NCBI GenBank assembly: GCA_903884425.1
Contig: CAISEP010000003.1
Location: 124,001 to 188,000, forward strand
Length of the DNA stretch: 64,000 bases
Reading direction: 5' to 3'
From: an uncultured Caulobacterales bacterium
GTDB lineage: Bacteria; Pseudomonadota; Alphaproteobacteria; Caulobacterales; Caulobacteraceae
This document shows positions 1 through 9,082 of this stretch, one piece after another (the stretch's first letter is position 1; each line of letters starts with the position of its first letter). Position numbers and translations under genes: made by a program. The notes beneath the pieces are model-generated. The model searched no databases. It had not been told where the DNA came from and saw only the letters and a list, made by a program, of their open reading frames with translations.

Positions 1-412
1 TGGCGGCGTCGTCGTAGCTGCGCTCGGGGCGCGGCTCACGCTCGGGACGGCCTTCGCGGTCGCCGCGGCCTTCACGGCCACCTTCGCGGTCGCGACGGGC
101 CAGGACCGGGGACAGTTCCAGGTCGAGTTCCTCGACCCGCACGGTCAGGTAGCGCAGCACGTCTTCGTTGAGACCCAGCTGACGCTCCATCTCCTTCACG
201 GCCGGCGCCGGGGCGTCGATGGCCATCAGGGAGTAGTGACCCTTGCGGTTCTTCTTGATCCGGTAGGCGAGGTTGCGAAGACCCCAGTACTCGATCTTGG
301 CTACGGTGCCGCCATGTTCCTCGATGAGCGCCTTCAGCGTGTCATTGAGAGCTTCGGCCTGTTGCGGGGAGATGTCCTGCCGCGCAATGACCACGTGTTC
401 GTAATAGGCCAT
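1..412 (-). CDS. rpsF: 30S ribosomal protein S6 (3' end outside window)
   Basis: Component of the small ribosomal subunit, which binds 16S rRNA together with S18. The ATG is at 412-410, and the protein opens [15 protein letters not shown], followed by the S6 core ([20 protein letters not shown], then a [10 protein letters not shown] segment). The frame is still open at base 1 in an Arg/Glu/Gly/Asp-rich tail, which is the long charged extension usual in alphaproteobacterial S6. The gene is therefore truncated only by the window; rpsR and rplI would be expected beyond it on the same strand. The 180-bp upstream gap holds an imperfect hairpin at 491-513, but no promoter could be identified with confidence. 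The identity is secure. Confidence 0.95.
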   Translation of the reverse strand, partial: MAYYEHVVIARQDISPQQAEALNDTLKALIEEHGGTVAKIEYWGLRNLAYRIKKNRKGHYSLMAIDAPAPAVKEMERQLGLNEDVLRYLTVRVEELDLELSPVLARRDREGGREGRGDREGRPEREPRPERSYDDAA

Positions 413-594
413 GTGTGTCCTCTTCCGTGGGCGAGGGGCGGCGCGGGGTCCGGCGGAAGATCCGGGCTCTGCGATGGCTCCAGCACGGTCCGGGCAGGCC
501 TTCGCCTGTCCCGAAAACTGACCGCGGCGGACCGCTCCTCAGGGAAGCGGCGGAAAATACTCGGAAATGCCGGGAATGCAAGGCGAAATCGGCC

Positions 595-1905
595 TCACCC
601 TGCCGCGCCCTCCCGGCGGCGTCGCCACCAGCCCAGGCCGATCTCAAGGGCAATGCCGGTGAAGATGGCCACAGTCAGGTTGGCGGTGACGGTCAGGATC
701 AGGGTCGTGAACATCACCACCGCCTCCGGCCAGGGGCCGCGCAGCACGGCGGGCAGCCGGTGCGCCTCGCTCATGTTCCAGGCCACGATCAGCAGGATGG
801 CCGCCAGGGCCGCCATGGGGGCCAGTCCCATCAGCGGGGCGAACAGCACCATGGCGGTCAGCACGAAGGCCGCGTGGAAGACCCCGGCCAGGGGGGACTT
901 CGCCCCGGCCCGGATGTTGGTGGCCGTGCGGGCAATGGCCCCGGTGGCGGGCAGGCCGCCGAACAGGGCCGAGGCCACATTGGCCACGCCCTGGGCCAGC
1001 AGCTCCGCATTGGCCCGGTGACGGCCCCCGGTCAGGGCGTCGGCGACCTTGGCGGAGAGGAGGGACTCGATCCCGGCCAGGAAGGCGATGTTGAACGCGG
1101 CGGGGGCGAGACTGACCAGCAGGGCAGGGGACAGCACCGGCAACTGCGGTGCGGGCAGGGCGCGGGGCAGGTCCCCGAACCGGCTGGCAATGGTCTCCAC
1201 CGGCAGGTGCAGCCCCGCCGCCACGGCCGCGGCCAGGGCGGTGGCCAGCAGCAGGGAGGGCAGCTTCGGCGCGAACCGCTTCATCAGCTCGATGGCCAGG
1301 ATCGCACCCAGGGTCATCAGCAGGGCCGCCGGCGCGATCTGGGACAGGCGGGTGGACAGGGCCGCCAGCTTGGGCAGGACCTCCGCCGCGCCCTTCGGCA
1401 GGTGCAGGCCCAGCGCGTCCGGCAACTGGCTGACGCCGATGATGATGGCGATGCCGGTGGTGAAGCCCGCGATCACCGGCTCGGGAACCCGGTGGACCAG
1501 CCGACCCAGGCGCAGGACCGCGGCCAGGCACAGGATCACGCCGGCCATCAGGGTCGCGGCGATCAGACCCGCATAGCCGTGCTGGGCGATGACGCCGGAG
1601 ACGATGACCACGAAGGCCCCCGTCGGCCCGCCGATCTGCACCCGGCTGCCCCCCAGCAGGGAGATGATGGCCCCGGCCACCACGGCGGTGACCAGCCCCT
1701 TGTCCGGCGTCGCACCAGAGGCGATGGCCAGGGCCATGGACAGGGGAAGCGCGACCACGGCCACGGTCAGCCCGGCCAGGGCATCGGTCTGCAGGTCCCG
1801 CCAGCCATAGCCCTGCCGCAGCACAAGCCACAGCTTGGGGGCGAGGGTGGTGGGCGGCGCGGCAGCGGTCACGGGGGGTCGGGCCTCAGGATCGAAGGCC
1901 CGCAT
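595..1905 (-). CDS. SulP-family anion transporter without STAS domain
   Basis: Inner-membrane permease of the SLC26/SulP superfamily; members move sulfate, bicarbonate or dicarboxylates. The 436 residues give about ten to twelve hydrophobic segments. The N-terminal family signature is visible: a DALAGLTVAVVALPLSMALA helix, then GGSRVQIGGPTGAFVVIV. The middle and later helices carry PEPVIAGFTTGIAIIIGVSQ and FGGLPATGAIARTATNIRAG. The protein stops soon after the last membrane segment (WWRRRREGAAG), so the cytoplasmic STAS domain of typical 550-600 residue members is absent. A separate STAS protein is not seen nearby. The gene shares its strand with rpsF and the peroxiredoxin but is separated from both. 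The substrate cannot be read from sequence. Confidence 0.88.
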   Translation of the reverse strand: MRAFDPEARPPVTAAAPPTTLAPKLWLVLRQGYGWRDLQTDALAGLTVAVVALPLSMALAIASGATPDKGLVTAVVAGAIISLLGGSRVQIGGPTGAFVVIVSGVIAQHGYAGLIAATLMAGVILCLAAVLRLGRLVHRVPEPVIAGFTTGIAIIIGVSQLPDALGLHLPKGAAEVLPKLAALSTRLSQIAPAALLMTLGAILAIELMKRFAPKLPSLLLATALAAAVAAGLHLPVETIASRFGDLPRALPAPQLPVLSPALLVSLAPAAFNIAFLAGIESLLSAKVADALTGGRHRANAELLAQGVANVASALFGGLPATGAIARTATNIRAGAKSPLAGVFHAAFVLTAMVLFAPLMGLAPMAALAAILLIVAWNMSEAHRLPAVLRGPWPEAVVMFTTLILTVTANLTVAIFTGIALEIGLGWWRRRREGAAG

Positions 1906-1962
1906 CCTGACAGGTTTTCGTCGCCGGGTCCTTGCGTTCGCTCAGTCCGGGCGGGTCGGCGG

Positions 1963-2514
1963 CTATTTTCCGGACTTCAGGGCCTGGACGGCGGCCAGGG
2001 TCCTGGCCACGTGCTGGTCCGGGTTCATGGAGGAATAGACCAGCGTGATCTTGCCGCTCGGTGCGATCACATAGGACACCCGGTCGGTATAGCCGACCAC
2101 GGGGATCACCGAGTCGTACGACTTCGAGATCGACTTGTCCGGGTCGGCGGCGACGGCGAACTTGTCGCGGCACTCGACCTTCGAGAACTCCGCCACCCGA
2201 TTCACATTGCCGGAGGTCACGCCGACCACGGTGGCCCCCAGCTTGGCGAAGTCCTCCGTCGCCTCGGCGAAGTCGTGGGCCTCCTTGGTGCAGCCCGAGG
2301 TGAAGGCGGCGGGGAAGAAGTACAACACCACCGGGCCCTTCTTCAGGGCGTCCGACAGCTTGAAGTCGAAGGTCTTGCCCGCCAGCGCCGCGCTGGTCTT
2401 GAAGTCGGGGGCCACGGCCCCGGTCTTGAGGGCCGCAGTGGCCGGCAGGGCGAGGCCGAGGGCGCCGAGGGTGGCGGCGGCGGCAAAGGCGAGCTTCAGG
2501 GGCTGGCGGGTCAT
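1963..2514 (-). CDS. Secreted peroxiredoxin (AhpC/TSA, Bcp-like)
   Basis: Thiol peroxidase that reduces hydroperoxides, probably in the periplasm. The 183 residues start with a signal peptide (positively charged MTRQPLK, Ala/Leu-rich core, cleavage near ALPATAA). The thioredoxin-fold segment then follows, with the peroxidatic cysteine in FFPAAFTSGCTKEAHDF and a second cysteine about 50 residues later (VECRDKF), which is a possible resolving cysteine. The export signal is less common than the cytoplasmic location of Bcp proteins. The gene is divergent from fabD, with 157 bp between the two starts. The reductant and natural peroxide are unknown. Confidence 0.85.
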   Translation of the reverse strand: MTRQPLKLAFAAAATLGALGLALPATAALKTGAVAPDFKTSAALAGKTFDFKLSDALKKGPVVLYFFPAAFTSGCTKEAHDFAEATEDFAKLGATVVGVTSGNVNRVAEFSKVECRDKFAVAADPDKSISKSYDSVIPVVGYTDRVSYVIAPSGKITLVYSSMNPDQHVARTLAAVQALKSGK

Positions 2515-2671
2515 GGGGTCGGGCTCCGGTCACGACGGTGTGTCAGAGGACGTGGGGGCGGCACCGTCCGGGCGCAATGAGGGGCGGGGCGGATTTTGCC
2601 GCCTCTTCCCCTTTGCCGCGGGGCGCATTAGGGGTGCGTGCAACAGACAAGCAACGATCGGGATGCCGTCC

Positions 2672-3619
2672 ATGAGCCTTGCCCTCTTGTTTCCCGGCCA
2701 GGGAAGTCAGGCCGTCGGAATGGGCGCTGCCCTCGCCGAGACCTTTGCCAGTGCCCGGGAGGTGTTCGCCGCAGTGGACGACGCGCTGGGCCAGCACCTG
2801 TTCCGCTTGATGCAGGAGGGGCCGGAGGACGAGCTGACCCTGACCGAGAATGCCCAGCCGGCGCTGATGGCGGTCAGCATGGCCGTCGTCCGGGTGCTGG
2901 CGGCGGACTTCAACGTGGCCATCGACGGGGCCGCCTTCGCCGCGGGCCACAGCCTGGGGGAATATTCCGCCCTCTGCGCCATCGAGGCGCTCAGCCTGTC
3001 CGACACCGCGCGTCTTCTGAAGCTCCGCGGCCAGGCCATGCAGCGGGCCGTGCCGGTGGGCGCGGGCTCCATGGCCTCGCTGATCGGGCCGAAGGTGGAC
3101 CTGGCGCTGGCCGAGGCCGCCGCCGCCGCGGGATGCGAGGGCGGCGGGGTCTGTGCCGTGGCCAATGACAACAACCAGGGCAACATCGTCATTTCCGGCG
3201 AGGTCGCCGCCGTGGAGCGGGCCATTGCCCGGGCCAAGGAGCTGGGCGCCCGGGCCATTCCCCTGAACGTCTCCGCCCCCTTCCACTGCCCGCTGATGCA
3301 GCCCGCCGCCGACGCCATGGCCGCCGCCCTGTCCGGCACCTCGGTGGCCGAGCCGCTGATCCCGCTGGTGGCCAACATCACCGCCCGCCCTGTCAGCGAT
3401 CCGGAGACCATCCGCACCCTGCTGGTCCAGCAGGTCACCGGCCGGGTCCGCTGGCGGGAGAGCATCACCTGGCTGGCGGAGGAGGGCGGCGTCACCCGCT
3501 TTGCCGAGCTGGGTTCGGGCAAGGTGCTGTCCGGCATGGCCAAGCGCATCGCCCCCGGGGCCGAGGCCGTGTCCCTGAACACCCCCCAGGACCTCGAGGC
3601 CTTCGCCCAGTCCCTTTGA
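2672..3619 (+). CDS. fabD: Malonyl-CoA:ACP transacylase
   Basis: Transfers malonate from CoA to acyl carrier protein, supplying the elongating unit for type II fatty-acid synthesis in the cytosol. The protein (315 aa, normal length) begins MSLALLFPGQGSQAVGMG, the conserved substrate loop. It carries the nucleophile elbow GHSLGEYSA and the catalytic His in APFHCPLM. The ATG at 2672 is preferred; another in-frame ATG lies at 2663. This is the first gene of a fatty-acid operon, with fabG following 46 bp downstream. Confidence 0.96.
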   Translation: MSLALLFPGQGSQAVGMGAALAETFASAREVFAAVDDALGQHLFRLMQEGPEDELTLTENAQPALMAVSMAVVRVLAADFNVAIDGAAFAAGHSLGEYSALCAIEALSLSDTARLLKLRGQAMQRAVPVGAGSMASLIGPKVDLALAEAAAAAGCEGGGVCAVANDNNQGNIVISGEVAAVERAIARAKELGARAIPLNVSAPFHCPLMQPAADAMAAALSGTSVAEPLIPLVANITARPVSDPETIRTLLVQQVTGRVRWRESITWLAEEGGVTRFAELGSGKVLSGMAKRIAPGAEAVSLNTPQDLEAFAQSL

Positions 3620-3665
3620 GCGCGGCCCGTCCCCGCGGCCGCCCCATCCCTTCGGAGATCGATCC

Positions 3666-4403
3666 ATGTTTGACCTGACCGGCAAGACCGCCCTTGTCAC
3701 CGGGGCGTCCGGCGGCCTCGGCGGGGCCATCGCCCGCGCCTTCCACGCCCGGGGTGCCACCGTCGTCCTGTCCGGCACCCGGGAGGACGCCCTGGCCGCC
3801 GTCGCCGCCGAGCTGGGCGAGCGGGCCTTCGTCGCCGCCGCCAACCTGGCCGACGATGCCTCCGTCGACAGCCTGGTCGGCCGGGCGGAGGAGGCCGCGG
3901 GGCCCCTGGACATCCTGGTGTCCAATGCCGGGCTGACCCGGGACGGCCTCCTGCTGCGGATGAAGGACGAGGACTGGCAGCTGGTGCAGAAGGTCAATCT
4001 GGAGGCCTATTTCCGCCTCAGCCGCGCGGCCCTGAAGGGCATGTTCAAGCGCCGGTCGGGGCGAATCATCGGCATCACCTCGGTGGTGGGCGTCACCGGC
4101 AATCCGGGCCAGGCCAACTATGCGGCCTCCAAGGCCGGCATGATCGGCTTCTCCAAGGCCCTGGCCGCCGAAGTGGCCGGGCGCAACGTCACGGTGAACT
4201 GCGTGGCCCCCGGCTTCATCGCCAGCCCCATGACCGATGCCCTGAACGAGGCCCAGCGGGCCGCGATTCTCAGCCGAATTCCCGCCGGGCGGCTGGGGTC
4301 GGGGGACGACATCGCCGCGGCCTGCGTCTACCTCGCCAGCGAGGCCGGGGGATACGTCACCGGACAGACCCTGCACGTGAACGGCGGCATGGCGATGATC
4401 TGA
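3666..4403 (+). CDS. fabG: 3-oxoacyl-[ACP] reductase
   Basis: NADPH-dependent reduction of 3-ketoacyl-ACP in the fatty-acid elongation cycle. The 245-residue SDR has the cofactor loop TGASGGLGGAIA, NAG motif (VSNAGLTRDG), catalytic Ser in TSVVGVTGNPG, YAASKAG for the Tyr/Lys pair, and the C-terminal VTGQTLHVNGGMAMI ending typical of FabG. GGAG lies about 7 nt upstream of the ATG. The position between fabD and acpP supports the specific assignment over other SDRs. Confidence 0.96.
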   Translation: MFDLTGKTALVTGASGGLGGAIARAFHARGATVVLSGTREDALAAVAAELGERAFVAAANLADDASVDSLVGRAEEAAGPLDILVSNAGLTRDGLLLRMKDEDWQLVQKVNLEAYFRLSRAALKGMFKRRSGRIIGITSVVGVTGNPGQANYAASKAGMIGFSKALAAEVAGRNVTVNCVAPGFIASPMTDALNEAQRAAILSRIPAGRLGSGDDIAAACVYLASEAGGYVTGQTLHVNGGMAMI

Positions 4404-4613
4404 CCCGCGCCGGGTGCTGGCATGGTCAAAATTAGTGTGCTAGCTCATGCCACGACGGCAGTCGGGTCCGGGCGCTGACAAGGCGCTTTGCCCGACCGTC
4501 TCTCCCGGGGCGACCGGTCCTTTCACGGTCGAACCAGTCAACCAACCTCCCAGGCGGCGGACGCCCCATACGGATCTGCAACACCGCCTCCCAACCACAA
4601 AGGGTTTAACTGT

Positions 4614-4853
4614 ATGTCCGATATCCTCGAGCGCGTGCGCAAGATCGTGATCGAGCACCTTGATGCGGATCCGGCCAAGGTGACCGACAAGGCGAGCTTC
4701 ATCGACGATCTGGGTGCCGACAGCCTCGACAACGTCGAGCTCGTGATGGCCTTCGAAGAGGAATTCGACATCGAAATCCCCGACGACGCGGCCGAGCACA
4801 TCCAGACCGTGGGCGATGCGGTGAAGTTCATCGCGGAGCGCCTCGGCGCCTGA
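4614..4853 (+). CDS. acpP: Acyl carrier protein
   Basis: Acidic 79-residue carrier of growing acyl chains. The phosphopantetheine attachment serine lies in [19 protein letters not shown], and the protein opens [13 protein letters not shown] 210-bp leader separates it from fabG, and two strong hairpins follow before fabF. This suggests that acpP can be transcribed or stabilised separately, in keeping with the high cellular demand for ACP. Start ATG 4614; longer upstream readings of the frame would not match the family N-terminus. Confidence 0.97.
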   Translation: MSDILERVRKIVIEHLDADPAKVTDKASFIDDLGADSLDNVELVMAFEEEFDIEIPDDAAEHIQTVGDAVKFIAERLGA

Positions 4854-4874
4854 TCCGATGATCTGATCGGGGTT

Positions 4875-4964
4875 CCGGGCATGCAGATGCCCGGCGTCCT
4901 CGCCCATCAGGGCCGAACATCGGCGCGTCACGCCCATGTCCCTGCGGGCATGCGTGACGCGCCG
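4875..4964 (+). terminator. Two tandem hairpins between acpP and fabF (attenuator or processing site)
   Basis: First hairpin: perfect 8-bp stem CCGGGCAT (4875-4882)/ATGCCCGG (4887-4894) with loop GCAG. Second: perfect 13-bp stem CGGCGCGTCACGC (4921-4933)/GCGTGACGCGCCG (4952-4964), whose loop can pair further. No U-run follows directly, only GCTGTTTTC a few bases later. This is compatible with partial termination or protection of the acpP 3' end, giving more acpP than fabF mRNA. Confidence 0.5.
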
Positions 4965-5093
4965 AAGCTGTTTTCGGGCCGGTTTTATCGGCCTGTCGCA
5001 CCCCGGGGATAGGCCCGGGTCTGGGAAGTTGCCGGTTCTGGCGCCACACTGGGCGTCCACACCGTGGGAATCGCGTTCAGGAAAGTCTTGCCG

Positions 5094-6377
5094 ATGCGTC
5101 GTGTCGTCATCACCGGAATTGGTCTGGTCACCCCCCTGGCTGCAGGTCGGGAAAGGACCTGGCAGAAGCTGCTCGCCGGCGAGTCCGGGGCAGGCCGGAT
5201 CACCGCCTTCGACACGGAGGGCTATGCCTGTCAGGTGGCCTGCGAGGTGCCGATGGCCAATGGCCGCGGCGGCGGGGCCCCGGGCATGGAGGGCCTGTTC
5301 GATCCGGAAAGCATCCTGCCGGCGCGGGAACTGCGCCGCATGGACGACTTCATCATCTACGGCATCGCCGCGGCGGTGGAGGCGGTGGAGGATTCCGGCT
5401 GGATGCCGGAGGATGACGAGGGGCGCGAGCGCACCGGCGTGATCATCGGCTCCGGCATCGGCGGGCTCGGCACCATTGCCGACACGGCGGTGGAGCTGGA
5501 GGCCAAGGGCCCCCGGCGGATCAGCCCGTTCTTCATCCCTTCCGCCCTGATCAATCTGTGCTCGGGTCATGTGTCCATCCGGTTCGGCTTCAAGGGCCCG
5601 AACCACTCCGTCGTCACCGCCTGCGCCACCGGGGCCCACGCCATCGGCGACGCCACCCGGCTGATCAAGTACGGGGACGCCGATGTGATGATCGCCGGCG
5701 GGGCCGAGGCGGCCATCTGCAAGCTGGGCATCGCCGGATTCATCGCCTGCCGGGCCATGTCCACGGGCTTCAACGACGATCCCAAGCGGGCCTCGCGCCC
5801 CTATGACAAGGACCGGGACGGCTTCGTCATGGGCGAGGGGGCCGGGGTGCTGGTGCTGGAGGAGTACGAGCACGCCAAGGCCCGCGGGGCCAAGATCTAT
5901 GCCGAGGTGCTGGGCTACGGCCTGTCCGGGGACGCCTATCACATCACCTCGCCGGCCCTGGACGGAGACGGGGGCTTCCGGGCCATGCAGGCCTCCCTGC
6001 GGGATGCGAAGCTCACCGCCGCCGACATCGACTATGTGAACGCCCACGGCACCTCGACCCCGGTGGGGGACGAGATCGAGCTGGGGGCGGTGGAGCGCCT
6101 TTTGGGCAACGCCGCGGGCAAGGCCACCATGAGTGCCACCAAGGGGGCCACCGGTCACCTGCTCGGCGCCGCCGGGGCCATCGAGGCCGCCTTCACCGCG
6201 CTTGCGATCCGCGACCAGATCGCGCCGCCGACCATCAATCTGGACAATCCCTCCGTCGAGACGGCCATTGACCTGGTGCCCTACAAGGCCAAGCCCATGA
6301 AGATCGACGTGGCCCTGTCCAACAGCTTCGGCTTCGGGGGCACCAACGCGTCCCTGCTGCTCGGAAAGGTCCCGTGA
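5094..6377 (+). CDS. fabF: 3-oxoacyl-[ACP] synthase II
   Basis: Condensing enzyme that elongates acyl-ACP with malonyl-ACP. The 427 residues start MRRVVITGIGLVTPLA. The Cys-His-His triad is in VVTACATGAHAIG, NAHGTSTPVGD and GATGHLLGAAGA, and the glycine-rich tail NSFGFGGTNASLLL is present. The ATG at 5094 is chosen because the family starts with this motif, although the frame opens earlier. The stop overlaps the GTG of mltG by 4 bp, implying translational coupling. Length is normal. Confidence 0.96.
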   Translation: MRRVVITGIGLVTPLAAGRERTWQKLLAGESGAGRITAFDTEGYACQVACEVPMANGRGGGAPGMEGLFDPESILPARELRRMDDFIIYGIAAAVEAVEDSGWMPEDDEGRERTGVIIGSGIGGLGTIADTAVELEAKGPRRISPFFIPSALINLCSGHVSIRFGFKGPNHSVVTACATGAHAIGDATRLIKYGDADVMIAGGAEAAICKLGIAGFIACRAMSTGFNDDPKRASRPYDKDRDGFVMGEGAGVLVLEEYEHAKARGAKIYAEVLGYGLSGDAYHITSPALDGDGGFRAMQASLRDAKLTAADIDYVNAHGTSTPVGDEIELGAVERLLGNAAGKATMSATKGATGHLLGAAGAIEAAFTALAIRDQIAPPTINLDNPSVETAIDLVPYKAKPMKIDVALSNSFGFGGTNASLLLGKVP

Positions 6378-7471
6378 GCCGGAACCGCGCCTCGTCGTCC
6401 TGGCCGCCCGCGGGCCGACCGCCCGGGCGGGGCTTCCTGGCCGGTCTGGCCAGCGCGCTGGTGACCTTCACGGTGATCGCCGCCCTGATCGCGGGCGCGG
6501 GTCTGCTGGCCTATTACGGAGGTGGGCCCAGGGCCGCCAACGGGGCCCAGGCGACCACGGTGATCCTGCGCAAGGGGGCCGGTATCGCGGAGATCGCCGG
6601 GGAGCTGTCCTCGTCCCACGTCATTCCCAACGCCCCGGTGTTCATCGCGCTCGCGGAGATCACGGGCTCGGCCCACCGGATCAAGTCGGGGGAGTACCTG
6701 GTACCGTCCGGGGCCTCCATCGCCCTGATCCTGTCCAAGCTGCGCAACGGGGACATCGTCCACCATCACGTCACCATTCCCGAGGGGGCCAGCGCCAAGC
6801 AGGTGGTGGAGATCCTAGACCATGCTGACGTGCTCACCGGCACCACGCCGGAGGTGGAGGAGGGCACCATCCTGCCCGAGACCTATGACGTGACCCGGGG
6901 CGAGACCCGGGCGGCGGTGGTGCAGCGGATGACCGCGGCCATGGACCGCCAGCTCAGCCAGTTCTGGGCCCGGCGCCAGCCGAACCTGCCGGTCCATTCC
7001 CCGGAGGAGGCGGTGATCCTGGCCTCCATCGTGGAGAAGGAGACGGCGCGAGACTCCGATCGTCCCCGGGTGGCGGCGGTCTATATCAACCGGCTGCGGC
7101 TGGGCATGAAGCTCGATGCCGATCCCACGGTGATCTACGGCATCACCGGCGGCCTGCCCCTGGGGCACGGCATCAAGGCGTCGGAACTGGCCGCGGACAC
7201 CCCCTACAACACCTATCTGCATGCCGGGCTGCCGCCCACGGCCATTGCCAATCCGGGTCGCCAGTCCATCGCCGCCGTGCTGGATCCGCCGCACACCAAC
7301 GAGATTTATTTCGTGGCCGACGGCACCGGCGGGGCGGCCTTCGCCTCCACCCTGGAGGAGCACGAGCGCAACGTGGCCAGATGGCGGGCCATCGAGAAGG
7401 ACCGGTCGGCGGCCGCGGCCTCACCGGCCCCGGCGGCGGGCCTGCGTCCCAGCCTCGGCAAGGTGCGCTGA
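6374..7471 (+). CDS. mltG: Endolytic murein transglycosylase MltG (YceG-like)
   Basis: Inner-membrane lytic transglycosylase that cleaves nascent glycan strands and so sets glycan length. The 365 residues have a short basic N-terminus, one transmembrane helix (LASALVTFTVIAALIAGAGL) and a LysM-like subdomain. The YceG catalytic core carries the conserved Glu in ASIVEKETARDSDRP and the DPTVIYGIT and PTAIANPGRQSI signatures. The GTG start overlaps the fabF stop, and yicC follows after 2 bp. The fabF-mltG-yicC-gmk order is common in alphaproteobacteria. Confidence 0.95.
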   Translation: MSRNRASSSWPPAGRPPGRGFLAGLASALVTFTVIAALIAGAGLLAYYGGGPRAANGAQATTVILRKGAGIAEIAGELSSSHVIPNAPVFIALAEITGSAHRIKSGEYLVPSGASIALILSKLRNGDIVHHHVTIPEGASAKQVVEILDHADVLTGTTPEVEEGTILPETYDVTRGETRAAVVQRMTAAMDRQLSQFWARRQPNLPVHSPEEAVILASIVEKETARDSDRPRVAAVYINRLRLGMKLDADPTVIYGITGGLPLGHGIKASELAADTPYNTYLHAGLPPTAIANPGRQSIAAVLDPPHTNEIYFVADGTGGAAFASTLEEHERNVARWRAIEKDRSAAAASPAPAAGLRPSLGKVR

Positions 7472-7473
7472 TC

Positions 7474-8358
7474 GTGGCCCTGTCGGGGATGACCGGCTTT
7501 GCCCGGGTCGAGGGGGCGCTGGGGGCCTGGTCCTGGGCGGTGGAGGCCCGGTCGGTCAATGGCCGCAACCTTGAGGCCCGGTTCCGCGGACCCAATGGCT
7601 TCGATGCCCTGGAGCGGGTGGTGCGGGACGGGGCCCAGGCCCGGTTTTCCCGGGGTCAGATCCAGATCGCGCTGCAGGCCCGCCGGGCGGAGTCCGGCGG
7701 CGGCGTGCGGATCAATGGCGAGCTTCTGGACCAGCTCGTGCGCCTGGCCGCCGACTATGGGGAGCGCCCAGGCGTCGACCGGCCGCGGCTGGACGGCCTC
7801 ATGGCCATCCGCGGCGTGATCGAGGTGGCGGAGGAAACCGACACGCCGGAGGTCCGCGCGGCGGTGGAGGCGGCCATGGGCCAGTCGATCCTGGCGGTCC
7901 TCGACGGCCTGGCCACCTCCCGGCTGGCGGAGGGGACGGCCCTGGCACCGGTGCTGGCGGCCCAGGTCGACCGCATCGCCGAGCTGGTGCAGCAGGCGGA
8001 GGCCGAAGCCGCCGCCCAGCCCGCCGCCATCCGCGAGCGGTTCGAGCGGCGCATGGCCGAGCTGATCGCCGATCCCCGCCCGCTGGAGGACCGGATCCTG
8101 GCCGAGGCCGCGGTGATGGCGGGCAAGGCCGACATCCGCGAGGAGCTGGACCGGCTGGCCGCCCACATCGATGCCGCCCGCGCCCTGCTGACGGGGGACG
8201 GGGCCGCGGGGCGGCGCCTCGACTTCCTGATCCAGGAATTCATGCGGGAAACCAATACCCTGTGCTCCAAGTCCGCCACGGTGGCCCTGACCGCCCTCGG
8301 GCTGGAGCTGAAGGCCACGATCGAGCAGTTCCGCGAGCAGATCCAGAATGTCGAGTAA
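7474..8358 (+). CDS. yicC: YicC/YloC-family endoribonuclease
   Basis: Member of the YicC family, whose E. coli representative acts as an endoribonuclease affecting small-RNA stability. The 294 residues contain the YicC N-terminal domain (MTGFARVEG, then WAVEARSVNGRNLEARFRGP) and the C-terminal DUF1732 region ending FLIQEFMRETNTLCSKS and EQFREQIQNVE. The GTG at 7474 gives the family-typical MALSGMTGFAR start; an in-frame ATG lies at 7489. The 3' end overlaps gmk by 11 bp, a linkage widely conserved in bacteria. Confidence 0.93.
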   Translation: MALSGMTGFARVEGALGAWSWAVEARSVNGRNLEARFRGPNGFDALERVVRDGAQARFSRGQIQIALQARRAESGGGVRINGELLDQLVRLAADYGERPGVDRPRLDGLMAIRGVIEVAEETDTPEVRAAVEAAMGQSILAVLDGLATSRLAEGTALAPVLAAQVDRIAELVQQAEAEAAAQPAAIRERFERRMAELIADPRPLEDRILAEAAVMAGKADIREELDRLAAHIDAARALLTGDGAAGRRLDFLIQEFMRETNTLCSKSATVALTALGLELKATIEQFREQIQNVE

Positions 8359-8995
8359 GGTCGAAACCGCCCCGCGCCGCGGCCTGATGCTGGTGATCTC
8401 GAGCCCGTCGGGGGCGGGGAAGAGCTCCCTGTCCCGGCGGCTGATCGCCGAGCATGCGCGGCTCGAACTGTCCGTGTCCTGCACCACCCGCGCCCCCCGG
8501 CCGGGTGAGACGGACGGGGTCGAGTATCACTTTGTCACGCCGGAGCGGTTCGAAGAGCTGGTGGCGCAGGACGCCTTCCTCGAATGGGCGGACGTGCATG
8601 ATCACCGCTACGGCACACTCCGCGCCCCGGTCATGGCCGCGCTGGAGGCCGGACGGGACGTGGTCTTCGACATCGACTGGCAGGGGGGGCGTCAGATCAC
8701 CGCCCGGGCCCGGGAGGACGTGGTGCTGGTGTTCATCCTGCCCCCGAGCCTGGCGGCCCTGCGCGAGCGCCTGCAGGGACGGGCCCAGGATGCCGCCGAC
8801 GTGATCGAACGGCGCCTGACCCGGGCCGCCGGGGAGATCGCCCACTATGACGAATACGACTATGTGATCGTCAATGACCGGTTCGAGACGGCCTATGAGG
8901 CCCTGCGGCAGATCTATCTGGGGGAACAGCACCGCCGCCGGCGTCAGCCGGGCCTTGCGACCTTCGTGGCGGAGCTGACCGCGACCCGGGCCTGA
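8348..8995 (+). CDS. gmk: Guanylate kinase
   Basis: ATP-dependent phosphorylation of GMP to GDP. The 215-residue P-loop kinase carries the Walker A motif in SSPSGAGKSSL, the GMP-binding SCTTRAPRPGETDGVEY segment, and DVVFDIDWQGG. The lid and C-terminal helix (DYVIVNDRFETAYEALRQI) are complete. It overlaps yicC, the usual partner, by 11 bp. No terminator-like hairpin is obvious after the stop. Confidence 0.96.
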   Translation: MSSKVETAPRRGLMLVISSPSGAGKSSLSRRLIAEHARLELSVSCTTRAPRPGETDGVEYHFVTPERFEELVAQDAFLEWADVHDHRYGTLRAPVMAALEAGRDVVFDIDWQGGRQITARAREDVVLVFILPPSLAALRERLQGRAQDAADVIERRLTRAAGEIAHYDEYDYVIVNDRFETAYEALRQIYLGEQHRRRRQPGLATFVAELTATRA

Positions 8996-9017
8996 CCGCT
9001 GACGGCGTCATCTGTCC

Positions 9018-9032
9018 TAAACCCCTGATTAA
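9018..9032 (+). promoter_or_regulatory. CtrA-like box upstream of small unknown gene
   Basis: TAAA (9018-9021), a 7-nt spacer and TTAA (9029-9032) match 7 of 8 positions of the Caulobacterales CtrA consensus TTAA-N7-TTAA. It lies 50 bp before the ATG at 9083. A single match in GC-rich DNA is suggestive but not proof. Confidence 0.3.
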
Positions 9033-9082
9033 GCCAGCTGTGCCATGGTCCAGGGACGAGAAAACGCCGGAAAGGCGCGGTC

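Noticed and set aside
491-513. Hairpin in the rpsF leader as an S6:S18 autoregulatory element
   Set aside because: The stem is imperfect and the bulged CCG features of known S6:S18 leaders could not be placed with confidence.
415-2580. A 721-codon plus-strand frame across the SulP and peroxiredoxin genes
   Set aside because: It is antisense to two well-supported genes, extremely rich in Gly/Gln/Arg, and a by-product of high GC.
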